Shown: positions 11,127 through 19,306 of the stretch, piece after piece | How positions within the stretch are numbered: the stretch's first letter is position 1 | Layout: the number at the start of each line of letters is the position of its first letter | NCBI GenBank assembly: GCA_039105265.1 | Contig: JAPFFF010000011.1 | Location: forward strand, 4,712,001-4,776,000 | Source of the DNA: Tritrichomonas musculus | Taxonomy: Eukaryota; Parabasalia; Tritrichomonadida; Tritrichomonadidae | Direction of reading: 5' to 3' | DNA length: 64,000 nucleotides | Made by a program: the position numbers and the translations under genes | The notes under the pieces: model-generated | The model's input: only the letters and a program-made list of their open reading frames with translations | Database searches by the model: none | Told to the model about the DNA's origin: nothing

Positions 11127-11207
11127 GTCCAAATTCAGAGGAAAATTTTAGATTTGAGAGGGCATTGAAAAACCTAATCGGCAAAGATTTTAGATTTGAG
11201 AAGGCTT

Positions 11208-11376
11208 TTAAAATTTTTTCTTTCAAATTATTTTTTAAAATTTTTTCTTTCAAATTATTTTTTAAAATTTTTTCTTTCAAATTAAAATTTTTTCTTTCAA
11301 ATTATTTTTTTAAATTTTTTCTTTCAAATTATTTTTTAAAATTTTTTCTTTCAAATTATTTTTTTAAAATTTTTTC
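11208..11376. repeat. About 26-bp AT-rich tandem array
   Basis: Six to seven copies of a unit built on TTTTTTCTTTCAAATTAT are separated by AAAATT. Small length differences in the T runs distinguish the copies. Confidence 0.8.
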
Positions 11377-11571
11377 ATGAAATGTTATTTGAAAAAAATA
11401 AATTAAACGTATAGATAAATAAATATATGGATGAATGTGGCCAGATAAGTATTGAATTTTGCCTTGCTTATATCTCGATGAATATTCAATATTTTTGAAT
11501 GGTTCAAGAGAGAAGTTCCTTCCAAATTCAGAGGAGAATTTAATGAAATAATTATCTATTTTTAGTCTACA

Positions 11572-11606
11572 GGTGAACGGGTGAATTTTCACCTCCAACT
11601 TCACCT
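11572..11606. repeat. 35-bp inverted repeat, left arm
   Basis: Starts GGTGAACGGGTGAATTTTC. It pairs with 12657-12691 in inverted orientation, with one mismatch in 35. The two arms bracket one gene. Confidence 0.85.
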
Positions 11607-11640
11607 TTCAATTTTTTTCAATTTTTTATTTTTAGGCCAA

Positions 11641-12651
11641 ATGACCCTCCTCCCCGCAGCAACAAATCAAACCAGCATTACAGCCATTACTCTTGCCCAA
11701 GACAACTCTTTGACCGAATGTAGTTTTTCAAAAGAAGTGTCTGAATTCTATAATATGAACTTTGAACAGAAGAAGATGGAATTGAAAAATGATTTGTTGA
11801 ATGATAACTACGACCCGGTAAAATATAAGCTAAATGTCGAAACAAATACAAATCTCATCCGTGATATTTTTACAATATTTCATTCCCTGCCAAAATTAAA
11901 CGACATCACACAGAGCAAGCCAGATGTGCCTATTTTCCAACAAATAATGGAATTGAAGACAGACTCATCGGAAATAAAAAAATTCATTCGAAAAGTAAAT
12001 TATGACATGATAGGCTACCATTGCAATCACAATTCTATAAATGAAAAGTGTGATAAAATATACGGTAATGTGGTCGATATATATAATTCAGACGAGTACC
12101 TGCACTACCAATCATTCATATCTTTTGCTCTCATGACTGCGCTAAGTATCATTAGAAAAGATAAATTTGGACAGCCATATAATGTTTATCCGGCAGATGC
12201 CTTGTTGTGTGATAATCCCGATGACTTTTCATTCGGATTTATTGATAAATGTAGTGTCAAAGAAGCTTCTGAAAATATTATACGACTCAACGGTATGATA
12301 GCCAATAACAATGCCCAAACCAATAAATCATGCTCAAAATGTGATGCAGCAAGGAGAAAATACAATTATAGCCTCTTTCAAATAGAGAGGATGAGAGAAG
12401 AGCAGAGAGAACAGCAAGAGATTGATAAACAATACATAGAAACGCCTGATGAAAACAGATATGATATGAAAGAGTTTTTGCTCAAAAATTATCCTTCGAT
12501 AGATAGATTTTTGTTAAAAGATGTCCAAAACAAGTATAAATCCACTTTTAAAATCAATTTAACATTTGATGAATTGAAGAGAAAAATTGAAGAAACGGGG
12601 CTGTTCACAATATCAAATGTCCATAGAACCATGTATGTAAATAGAAAATAA
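11641..12651 (+). CDS. Unknown 336-aa protein of element A, bracketed by inverted repeats
   Basis: I do not recognise this protein. It is hydrophilic and has a CSKCDAARRKYNY segment that could be half of a zinc site. A strongly charged helix follows (EREEQREQQE-type), and the last 65 residues have a helix-turn-helix-like rhythm (residues about 275-336), suggesting nucleic-acid binding. The ATG at 11641 is chosen because upstream sequence in frame lies in the inverted repeat. It precedes the polymerase gene in the same direction with 135 bp between them. The 35-bp inverted repeats immediately outside it could mean it arrived as a cassette, or that its transcript ends in a hairpin. No homologue was found in elements B or C. 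Confidence 0.5.
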   Translation: MTLLPAATNQTSITAITLAQDNSLTECSFSKEVSEFYNMNFEQKKMELKNDLLNDNYDPVKYKLNVETNTNLIRDIFTIFHSLPKLNDITQSKPDVPIFQQIMELKTDSSEIKKFIRKVNYDMIGYHCNHNSINEKCDKIYGNVVDIYNSDEYLHYQSFISFALMTALSIIRKDKFGQPYNVYPADALLCDNPDDFSFGFIDKCSVKEASENIIRLNGMIANNNAQTNKSCSKCDAARRKYNYSLFQIERMREEQREQQEIDKQYIETPDENRYDMKEFLLKNYPSIDRFLLKDVQNKYKSTFKINLTFDELKRKIEETGLFTISNVHRTMYVNRK

Positions 12652-12656
12652 ATGAG

Positions 12657-12691
12657 AGGTGAAGTTGGAGGTGAAAATTCACCTGTTCACC
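12657..12691. repeat. 35-bp inverted repeat, right arm
   Basis: Starts AGGTGAAGTTGGAGGTG and ends CCTGTTCACC, six bases after the stop codon of the 336-aa gene. It is the inverted partner of 11572-11606. Confidence 0.85.
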
Positions 12692-12755
12692 CCTGGATGA
12701 TTTTTACAGTTTTTTTGCTCATTTTTGAGCCGAAGCATTTTTTTGTCGCGTGATA

Positions 12756-12767
12756 TTTTTTTATCAC
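12756..12767 (+). promoter_or_regulatory. T-tract ATCAC motif before the polymerase start
   Basis: TTTTTTTATCAC lies 19 bases before the polymerase ATG. The identical 12-mer precedes the gene at 16581. Close forms (T tract, then ATCTCC) precede the genes starting at 61629 (minus) and 26850. A shared promoter-like element is an inference from position and recurrence. Confidence 0.4.
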
Positions 12768-12786
12768 TTTTTAATTTTATTGTAAA

Positions 12787-15700
12787 ATGGCTGCTACGCA
12801 GACTCTTGCAAAGCAAGTGGACAACCAGCTCATTTCCAAACTATCCAAGAAGCAAATTTTATCCCTCCCAGGATTCCAAAATAAAGGGAAACAAACCGTA
12901 AAAAAACTCCGAGAAGAGCTCAGACAAAATATCTCTCGAATGAAATTAAACAAAAGAGGCTTGAAAGTGAAGGATTATATCAAGGCATTTAATGAAAGTG
13001 ATGATAAGTTGTTTAACAATCTGCGCAGGCAAAAAAATACCAGACAAAAAGAAAAGGCATCGCGAAGAGAATACAAACAAAGCCTCAAAAATAATGCCAG
13101 AGCAGAAAGGGATATATTAAATATTTCGGTCGATTTGTACTCTACAGCTAAGACCGAAGCCAGAAAAGAGTACAAGGAAAGAGTCAAAAATATTAAAGAT
13201 AAGCCAAAATTTAAGAAGCAGATGAAGGAATTTATGATGAAAGCGAACAAGGAAATTTCATTCGAAATAGTTATTGGAGATGATGAAGATACCAGGATGG
13301 CATTTACTGAAACTCTAAGGCAGCTTCACAAGAAGAATAAAAAGAACGTGGTAGTAAAAAGTGAGTCGTTAGATGGGGAGGAATATAAGTGGTATACCAT
13401 CTCATCGGCACGAAATATTGACACAACTATTGGTCATATCTCCGGTACAATAGATTTAAATGATGATTGTTCTGATAATAATCCTTGGATTGGTAATGTA
13501 TTTATCCCTGCAAAATATCAATTACTCTTCATTCAAAACAAAAAGAAAGGCAAACAAACCGTCTTCACAATCAATAAACAAACTAGTAAAGGGAAGCTAT
13601 ATGAAGAAGAAGTAGAAATTGATGAAGATTATAGAGAAAAACCAGACGGAGGATTCTTTCCATATATCAATCTTTCTGATATTGATTTGACTATATATCA
13701 AATATTTAAGTCTGTGGAGAAGAAAAATTATCAAGATAATTGCCTGGTCTATGCATGTATCCAATCAAAAGTTTTCTCAGAGGAAGAAATAAATCATCTA
13801 CGTTCCATGGTGAAAACAAGGATGGTGCCAAATAGTTTAATATATGATATTGCTAAATATTTTAAATGTCATTTTATTGTCAGGAGGATTGATGAAAAAT
13901 ATGCTACGAGAGACCAACAGCAAATCAAAATAGATACCCGAAAGAAAGCCTGGGCTAAAGATTTTAACAGGACTGTAGACCTGTTATTATACAAAAATCA
14001 TTACATGATTAACAAACCTGTGGGAAACACAAAGCTGATTACAGTCCTACGAAAGCTATTTAAAGAAGGCATGTTCAGAGAAATAAAATCTTGTGAGATG
14101 AATATTTTGGCCACAAATGAATATAACAGTCATCTAGCAGATTATCAAGATTTAAATTATGACCCTTCCCTTTGCTGTCAAAAAATAGATTCGTCTGTTA
14201 TGAAAAAAGAGAGGGATTGGTCAAAGATATACTACTCTGATTTTGAGACCGATACAACATTATCTCCCCATAAACCATATCTTAACATTACAGTATATAG
14301 AACAAAAGAATTGATACATAAAATGGTTTTTGAGGGGGAAAATATAGCCGAGAGATTATTAAAATCTTTGGAAAATAATTCTTTGACATACTTTCATAAT
14401 CTAAAATATGATGCCTGCTTCTTCATCAACACCCCTGGATGGGACGTCCAAATAACTGAAAGGAACGGTACAATTCTTCAAATTGTCATGACAAAATATA
14501 AAATAAACAAAAGATTAACCTTCCGAAATAGCTACTCTTTGATACCTGCTGCCCTATCTTCCTTCGCTAAAATGTTCCAACTACCCGTCCACAAAGAAGT
14601 GATGGCATATAAAATATACACAGAAAAAAATATCAAACGAAAAGAAGTCTCAGCACTAGAATTCCAACTACAATATTATCTCGAAAATAAAGACAAAAAA
14701 ACACTTCAACAAATAAAACAAGACTGGAAACAGCTTATCGATAATGCAATAAATTGTGGCGCTTATGAAAATCTCCAGATAGACATTATGAAATACGCCA
14801 TCTATTATTGCAAGCTCGACTGTATTGTTTTGATGAAAGGAGTTGAGAAATTTAATCGAGACTTGATAGAAGTGTTCAGACAAACAAAAACAGATATGTT
14901 GGACGTCCATAATTTTATCTCCATCTCTTCGATTGGATATTATTATGCCTACAAATTTGGTTGCTTCGATGAGTGCTATCAGCTAAGTGGTAAGCCACAA
15001 AACTTTATCCAGAGATGTGTTTCTGGGGGAAGAACTATGACAGCCAACAATGAAAAGCAGTATGTAGAAGCGAGAATACAAGATTTCGATGCCGTCTCTT
15101 TATATCCGTCGGCCATGAGTATTATGTCTGGAGTGCCCAAAGGAATGCCTAAAATAATTCCTGAAGGAATATCTACTGAAGAATTATTACGTTATGACCA
15201 GTTCTTTGCTGAAATAAATATTAAAAAACTAAGCTGTAAATCAGAGAGGCCATATAAATTTGGGCAGGTATTTAGCAGGAACGACCAGGGCTCAAAAATA
15301 TTTACCAACAATCCAACAGACCACTATTATATTGACAAGAGAGCTTTTATGGACCTGATGGAATTTTATACTTTTGACTACGATTTTTATCGAGGATATT
15401 ATTTTGACGAAGGATTTAATAGTAAAATTAATATATTCATCGAGAAATTGTTTAATCTCCGAAAGAAATATCAGGATGCAAAAAATCCTCTACAACAAAC
15501 TATTAAACTCCTTTTGAATTCTATTTATGGAAAATCTATTCTCAAAGCCACTACGACAGAAACAAAATGCATACCAAAAGATAAAGCCATTAAATATATC
15601 TGGAAAAATTATAATTATATCACAGAAATAATAGAGAATAAATCAATCGAAAATGTGTATGTCAAGAAAGTAAAACCAATAAATAATCACTTTAATCTAC

Positions 15701-16224
15701 CACACTTTGGAGCAAGTGTGTTGTCCTGGAGTAAGCATTTGATGAATCGAGTGATAAGTTCTGCAGAGCAGAATGGGATTGAAATATACTACACAGACAC
15801 CGACAGCATACATATCAAAGAAGAAGATGTAGCAAGGATAGGAGAAGTGTTCAAAAAGAGATATGGAAAGGAGTTAATAGGCAAAAAGATGACGCAGTTT
15901 CACTGTGATTTTGATTCGTTTGAAGGAGCTGTTGGGGCTGTTCATTCAAGAAAATTAATAGCTCTGGGAAAGAAATCATATCTCGACATTTTGGTAGATG
16001 AGAAGGGGAATGAAGGCCTACATATAAGACTGAAAGGAATTCCTAAACAATGTATTCTAAACAAAGCAAAGAGGATGAATATATCAGTGGAGGAGTTATT
16101 TGAGAAATTATATTGTGGCGAGGAGGTAGTTTTCAATCTTCTTGATGGGGCTAATTGTTTCAAAAAAAATAGCTCATACCAACAGATAAATTTACCAACA
16201 TTTGAGAGAAGAATCAAATTTTGA
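12787..16224 (+). CDS. Family-B DNA polymerase of element A, protein-primed type (1145 aa)
   Basis: This gene replicates the element DNA. It is a family-B polymerase of the kind used by protein-primed replicators. The exonuclease motifs are visible: DFETD near residue 485, an HNLKYD stretch, and YYCKLD near 675. The polymerase motifs follow: DFDAVSLYPS (about 766), KLLLNSIYGKS (about 907) and YTDTDS (about 1001). The first 330 residues are Lys/Arg-rich and could hold the terminal-protein function. A DNCLVYACIQ stretch around residue 318 resembles the start of the OTU-like module found in many Polinton polymerases. It lacks the HNH-like insertion of the B and C polymerases and is about 380 residues shorter. 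Length and motifs look intact. Confidence 0.92.
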   Translation: MAATQTLAKQVDNQLISKLSKKQILSLPGFQNKGKQTVKKLREELRQNISRMKLNKRGLKVKDYIKAFNESDDKLFNNLRRQKNTRQKEKASRREYKQSLKNNARAERDILNISVDLYSTAKTEARKEYKERVKNIKDKPKFKKQMKEFMMKANKEISFEIVIGDDEDTRMAFTETLRQLHKKNKKNVVVKSESLDGEEYKWYTISSARNIDTTIGHISGTIDLNDDCSDNNPWIGNVFIPAKYQLLFIQNKKKGKQTVFTINKQTSKGKLYEEEVEIDEDYREKPDGGFFPYINLSDIDLTIYQIFKSVEKKNYQDNCLVYACIQSKVFSEEEINHLRSMVKTRMVPNSLIYDIAKYFKCHFIVRRIDEKYATRDQQQIKIDTRKKAWAKDFNRTVDLLLYKNHYMINKPVGNTKLITVLRKLFKEGMFREIKSCEMNILATNEYNSHLADYQDLNYDPSLCCQKIDSSVMKKERDWSKIYYSDFETDTTLSPHKPYLNITVYRTKELIHKMVFEGENIAERLLKSLENNSLTYFHNLKYDACFFINTPGWDVQITERNGTILQIVMTKYKINKRLTFRNSYSLIPAALSSFAKMFQLPVHKEVMAYKIYTEKNIKRKEVSALEFQLQYYLENKDKKTLQQIKQDWKQLIDNAINCGAYENLQIDIMKYAIYYCKLDCIVLMKGVEKFNRDLIEVFRQTKTDMLDVHNFISISSIGYYYAYKFGCFDECYQLSGKPQNFIQRCVSGGRTMTANNEKQYVEARIQDFDAVSLYPSAMSIMSGVPKGMPKIIPEGISTEELLRYDQFFAEINIKKLSCKSERPYKFGQVFSRNDQGSKIFTNNPTDHYYIDKRAFMDLMEFYTFDYDFYRGYYFDEGFNSKINIFIEKLFNLRKKYQDAKNPLQQTIKLLLNSIYGKSILKATTTETKCIPKDKAIKYIWKNYNYITEIIENKSIENVYVKKVKPINNHFNLPHFGASVLSWSKHLMNRVISSAEQNGIEIYYTDTDSIHIKEEDVARIGEVFKKRYGKELIGKKMTQFHCDFDSFEGAVGAVHSRKLIALGKKSYLDILVDEKGNEGLHIRLKGIPKQCILNKAKRMNISVEELFEKLYCGEEVVFNLLDGANCFKKNSSYQQINLPTFERRIKF

Positions 16225-16258
16225 AGTATATATGAGGCTTTTTTTAGGGTGATTTTGA

Positions 16259-16541
16259 AAATGGGATCGAAAATGGGATCGAAAAAATGAAAATGGGATT
16301 GATTGAAAAAGACCCTATTTTAGCTGTTTTTTGACCTAAAAGTGCTTAAATCAGCCTCTTTTTCTAAAAACGCTATCCCATTTTTGATCCCATTTTTAAT
16401 CCCATTTTTAAAAAAAGATATATAAATATAAATTTGTGGTTTCTTAAAATAAATTATATAACTCTTCTATAGTTCGTATATATATATGTTAGAAATTTTT
16501 GGGAGGGCCAAAAATGGGATCAAAAATGGGATAGCGTTTTT
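16259..16541. repeat. Cluster of AATGGGAT motifs with a perfect 32-bp inverted repeat
   Basis: The gene-free gap 16225-16580 contains at least eight copies of AATGGGAT or its complement. Three plus-oriented copies lie at 16259-16300, three inverted ones at 16371-16410 and two plus-oriented ones at 16511-16533. The arms 16366-16397 and 16510-16541 are perfect inverted copies of each other, separated by 112 bp. The arrangement suggests binding sites or a large stem-loop between the polymerase stop and the next start. Confidence 0.7.
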
Positions 16542-16560
16542 TTTTTTTTTATTTTTTTAA

Positions 16561-16572
16561 TTTTTTTATCAC
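16561..16572 (+). promoter_or_regulatory. T-tract ATCAC motif before 16581
   Basis: TTTTTTTATCAC, identical to the motif before the polymerase gene, lies here 8 bases before the ATG. Confidence 0.4.
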
Positions 16573-16580
16573 GAAACCAA

Positions 16581-17348
16581 ATGTGTCAAGAAATGACATT
16601 ACAAGAAGCCCTCCAAAAAATTCAAAAATTAAAAGCTGAAAATAAAATGAAAGACGAACAGATTGCTGACATCCAGGCTCAGAAAAGCATGCTCGAAGAT
16701 GAATTTGAACATAATGATGTGATGTTCTCTGAAATATATCATGAAAACCAATTCAATAAAAAGCGAGTCCAGGAGCTGGAACAATCCTTCAATACAGTAA
16801 ATGATGAACTAAAAAGACTCAAAACCAAATTCGAAATCACATCTCTAGAACAATTTATGGAGCTCTATGGAAAGATTATGGATAGGGGAGATATCAAAAT
16901 TATCCAGGAAAAATACTTCGAGGAGACAGGTATAAAATATTCTGTACAGCAACTGAAAAGAGAATTAGAACAGCTAGGATACCAAGTAAAAACAATAAAT
17001 AGGCGTGGTGTTAGTTATTATGTTTCCAAAAATACAAAGGGCCATCTATATATAGTTCAGCTCAATAAACACAAGAAAACAAGTATCTATAAAGTGGGAA
17101 GAACAGCTGATATGAAAAGTAGATTGAATACATATAAAAGATATAATGGAGGAGCTAATGAAATAACATCATCCAAAGTAAATAATCAATTCAAAGCCGA
17201 AGTCAAACTACTTCAATTACTCAACGATGCTGTAGATAGAAATGAATTAAAGAAGGATGATTATGGGGATGAATATTTTGAAGGCCCCCTTGATGTAATC
17301 AAGAAATATTACGATGATGTAGTCAAAGAATTTAAAGACGAAGAGTAA
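16581..17348 (+). CDS. Coiled-coil protein with a C-terminal GIY-YIG-like (T5orf172-type) domain (255 aa)
   Basis: The first 100 residues form a long coiled coil rich in Glu, Lys and Gln. Residues about 110-155 have a winged-helix-like pattern ending in RRGVSYYV. The C-terminal 100 residues fit the T5orf172/MUG113 branch of the GIY-YIG superfamily: HLYIVQLN, then IYKVGRTADMKSRLNTYK, then an FKAEVKLLQLL helix. Proteins of this family in large DNA viruses often combine such a nuclease-like domain with a DNA-binding domain. Whether this one cleaves DNA is unknown. It lies downstream of the polymerase gene in the same direction, after the AATGGGAT repeat gap. No equivalent is seen in elements B or C. 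Confidence 0.7.
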   Translation: MCQEMTLQEALQKIQKLKAENKMKDEQIADIQAQKSMLEDEFEHNDVMFSEIYHENQFNKKRVQELEQSFNTVNDELKRLKTKFEITSLEQFMELYGKIMDRGDIKIIQEKYFEETGIKYSVQQLKRELEQLGYQVKTINRRGVSYYVSKNTKGHLYIVQLNKHKKTSIYKVGRTADMKSRLNTYKRYNGGANEITSSKVNNQFKAEVKLLQLLNDAVDRNELKKDDYGDEYFEGPLDVIKKYYDDVVKEFKDEE

Positions 17349-17379
17349 AAAAAATACCTCCATCTAATATTTTTTTACT

Positions 17380-17664
17380 TTATGCCTTTATCAACTCAGC
17401 TAATTTTTTCAGCTCCTCTAGCTCTTTTTTCTTTCGTAGCCTATACTCCTTTTGTTGTTGCCTTCTTGCCTCGAGCCTTTCCTCTGGTGTATTGTATTTA
17501 CTCTTTCTGCCTCGCTTTTGTTTTTCAGGGAGGGGTTCGGCTTGGGTTTCCTCTTCAGCTTTTTCTTCAGAGATTATTTTTAAATTCTCTTCGGATTTAC
17601 TTTTAGATAGTTTTTTTATAATATCAGTTTTATTGAATTGTGTGAGGTCTATTTGATTAGTCAT
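17380..17664 (-). CDS. Small basic protein with AT-hook-like motif (94 aa)
   Basis: The protein has an acidic middle followed by KRGRKSKY, which is like an AT-hook, and an Arg/Lys-rich helix (ARRQQQKEYRLRKKKELEEL) like a bZIP basic region without a full zipper. It probably binds DNA, perhaps as a condensing or regulatory protein. The ATG at 17664 (MTNQIDL) is preferred over an in-frame upstream start, because the upstream part would overlap the 3' end of the next minus-strand gene of element A. The gene is convergent with the GIY-YIG-like gene, 31 bp apart. Confidence 0.5.
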   Translation of the reverse strand: MTNQIDLTQFNKTDIIKKLSKSKSEENLKIISEEKAEEETQAEPLPEKQKRGRKSKYNTPEERLEARRQQQKEYRLRKKKELEELKKLAELIKA

Positions 17665-17752
17665 TTGCCTTCGTGATAAAATGTAAAATAAATTTCTAAA
17701 CACACACATATTTCAAACACAGATGATATTTGTTAATTAGTTCGTTGTATTG

Positions 17753-17758
17753 TTTGTT
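17753..17758. repeat. Left target-site duplication of element B
   Basis: TTTGTT directly precedes the AGTAGT terminus of element B. The same six bases follow the right terminus at 60235-60240. Six-base duplications are the Polinton hallmark. Confidence 0.95.
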
Positions 17759-18127
17759 AGTAGTATATAGGGGGGCTTTTGGGCAGGGGATTAAAAAATG
17801 ACCCCCTCGTCATAGGATTTACAGACCCCAAACATCGGCGCCATGACTCAAAAAATCGCCACTTTTTCAAAATTAGCCCCTCATTTCATTCAAAAATCGG
17901 GTAGACACTTTTGAATCTTCATCTTTGAATCTTCATCTTTGAACTTGTTTAGTAGTATATATCAGTCGGTTTCCGTCGAGCTAAAGCCCGACGTCAACAC
18001 GACTAATGAACAAAAATAATATGAACTCATTTAATGATTACCATCAATTGATGTTTCATTTATTAGACAATTCATTTAATTCATTCTCAAGTTGATGCAC
18101 TTTATTTTTGAGGCTGTTGATGTCTTC
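17759..18127. repeat. Left TIR of element B (369 bp)
   Basis: It matches 59866-60234 in inverted orientation over the full 369 bases with no difference seen. It contains two tandem 14-bp units (17911-17938), an inner copy of the terminal motif (AGTAGTATATAT at 17951-17962) and a hairpin at 17974-17993 with GCTAAAGC at its tip. Its inner 72 bases code for the C-terminus of the first gene. Confidence 0.95.
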
Positions 18128-18283
18128 GATAAGAGACTCACGAACGGCAAGACCATCAGACCCCAACATTCCTGATTTGATATTGTTGAGACATTGTTTG
18201 TAATCATAACACTTTTCTTTCAATCCTCGTTTGATTCGTTTTAGTTCTGGTATTTCTTTCTTGTATTCTGTTAGTTCACTCAT
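18056..18283 (-). CDS. Small coiled-coil protein of element B (75 aa)
   Basis: A short, charged, mostly helical protein with a C-terminal leucine/asparagine heptad pattern (LKNKVHQLENELNEL). The counterpart in element C is at 23451-23681, and the middle region SGMLGS.GLAVRESLIEDI is nearly identical in both. Function is unknown; a scaffold or core-protein role is conceivable from its place next to virion genes. Its last 24 codons lie inside the left TIR, so the right TIR carries a second copy of its 3' end. The start at 18283 is only 14 bp from the divergent start at 18298. Confidence 0.7.
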   Translation of the reverse strand: MSELTEYKKEIPELKRIKRGLKEKCYDYKQCLNNIKSGMLGSDGLAVRESLIEDINSLKNKVHQLENELNELSNK

Positions 18284-18297
18284 TTAATAACAATTAA

Positions 18298-18531
18298 ATG
18301 TCTGCTATTAATCAAATGAGAACCATTCATGATGATAAACACAAAAACTATTTTGATAGATTACAATTAACGATGCAAAAGAATAGAACAAAAATAAACT
18401 CAGCACCGACAGTGAAATGTTATAATGAAAAAGGAAATATATTTCATGAACCACCTCCAAAAACGAATAAATCATTAAATCATCATGATTCACTTAATCA
18501 TTCGGTGGTTGTCAGGAGCAACAACATTTAA
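18298..18531 (+). CDS. Small conserved protein of element B (77 aa)
   Basis: Not recognised. It is basic at the N-terminus (RTIHDDKHKNYFDRLQLTMQ) and has a proline-containing middle (HEPPPKT) and a conserved C-terminal LNHSVV. The element C counterpart at 23698-23931 keeps the same three parts and the same length. It is divergent from the coiled-coil gene and convergent with the next minus-strand gene, which it overlaps by 42 bp. The INSAP segment might be a processing or assembly site, but this is speculative. Confidence 0.7.
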   Translation: MSAINQMRTIHDDKHKNYFDRLQLTMQKNRTKINSAPTVKCYNEKGNIFHEPPPKTNKSLNHHDSLNHSVVVRSNNI

Positions 18532-18966
18532 AATGTATTCATTAATGACTTTTGATTGTTGGTCAACAACATTTGAAAGCTTATTGATATGTTCTTCAAG
18601 TATTTTATTTTTGTTGTTCAATTGATTGATTTGTTCAGTGAATTCATTCAATGATTCCTTTATCAATGATATATCAGCCTTGATGTTGTCGTTTTCAAGT
18701 GTTTTAGTGATTGTGTTCCCAACTTTCTTCAAATAAATGTCGCCACCACATCGTTTACCGTCTGTACAATTACGTTTAGTGATTTTGTATTCATTACCGT
18801 CATTAGTGATGATTTTATAAATCTTGTTCAAATAGTTAGTCGTTTGTGATTTCATTTGCTCGATATTCTTTTGATAGAACAAATTGAACTCTTCAACTGA
18901 TTTAAACACTTTTGATTCATTAATGTTTTCGTTTATTACTTTAAGTTCATTGATGTTATCATTCAT
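18490..18966 (-). CDS. Conserved capsid-adjacent protein of element B (158 aa)
   Basis: The N-terminal half has FKSVEEFNLFYQKN, then a conserved YLNKIYKIIT..G.EYKITKRNC segment and a GGDIYLKK motif. The C-terminal half is a coiled coil. The counterpart in C is at 23933-24379. The WLNGRDDPEWDV..TKKENKYIVKRR part of the element A gene at 63286-63897 has a similar pattern and also lies beside a capsid gene. A scaffolding or internal capsid role is therefore plausible, but no known family was recognised. Confidence 0.65.
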   Translation of the reverse strand: MNDNINELKVINENINESKVFKSVEEFNLFYQKNIEQMKSQTTNYLNKIYKIITNDGNEYKITKRNCTDGKRCGGDIYLKKVGNTITKTLENDNIKADISLIKESLNEFTEQINQLNNKNKILEEHINKLSNVVDQQSKVINEYILNVVAPDNHRMIK

Positions 18967-19002
18967 TTATATTCAATTTAAATCATTATTTTTCATTGTT
19001 TT

Positions 19003-19257
19003 TCATTTAACTTCATTCAGTATTGATTTACCAAATTTACCTACTTTGTCGACAGCATTTAATCCTGTATCAATTGCGTCAACTACTTGACCAACACCAG
19101 GAATGAATTGTGTGATTGGTTTGACTCTGTCCATGATTTGCTTTCCAACATCAACAACTTTTGGAATTGCTTTAACTGCTTTCTGAGCGAATGATTTGAC
19201 TTTACCGCCAATTGATTTAAATGCGTTCTTGATTTTGTTGAATATACCGACACCCAT
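19003..19257 (-). CDS. Small amphipathic protein of element B, possible membrane-active virion protein (84 aa)
   Basis: It begins MGVGIFNKIKNAFKSIG and is built of short amphipathic helices with Lys on one face and Ile/Val/Phe on the other, plus a central PGVGQVVDAIDTGLN segment. The element C copy (24406-24660) is the same length. Small proteins of this type, next to the capsid gene, are known in Polintons and related viruses, where they are compared with the adenovirus protein VI amphipathic region. Membrane disruption during entry is inferred. It is divergent from the capsid gene (49 bp between start codons). Confidence 0.6.
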   Translation of the reverse strand: MGVGIFNKIKNAFKSIGGKVKSFAQKAVKAIPKVVDVGKQIMDRVKPITQFIPGVGQVVDAIDTGLNAVDKVGKFGKSILNEVK

Positions 19258-19300
19258 AATTTAATTGATGATAAAAGTGATTTATTTCCTTTTTATTCAA

Positions 19301-19306
19301 TCATAA
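19301..19306 (+). promoter_or_regulatory. TCATAA directly before the capsid start
   Basis: TCATAA abuts the ATG of the B capsid gene. The same hexamer abuts the C capsid ATG (24706-24711) and the B polymerase ATG (minus strand, 56805-56810). It resembles an initiator-type start site with a very short leader, as known in trichomonads. Evidence is position and recurrence only. Confidence 0.35.

Larger units (their letters stand above)
10423..11640. other. Gene-free, repeat-rich gap in element A
   Basis: This holds three separate tandem arrays (listed individually) and AT-rich linkers. A segment containing ATTTTAGATTTGAGAGGG recurs near 10932 and 11147, so the arrays are embedded in older local duplications. 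Open frames here are products of the repeats and are not counted as genes. The region separates the capsid-side genes from the replication-side genes. Confidence 0.6.

Noticed and set aside
10643-11604. Several open frames on both strands (63-124 codons)
   Set aside because: They are made by the 21-bp, 26-bp and palindromic arrays, with repetitive translations and no start context.
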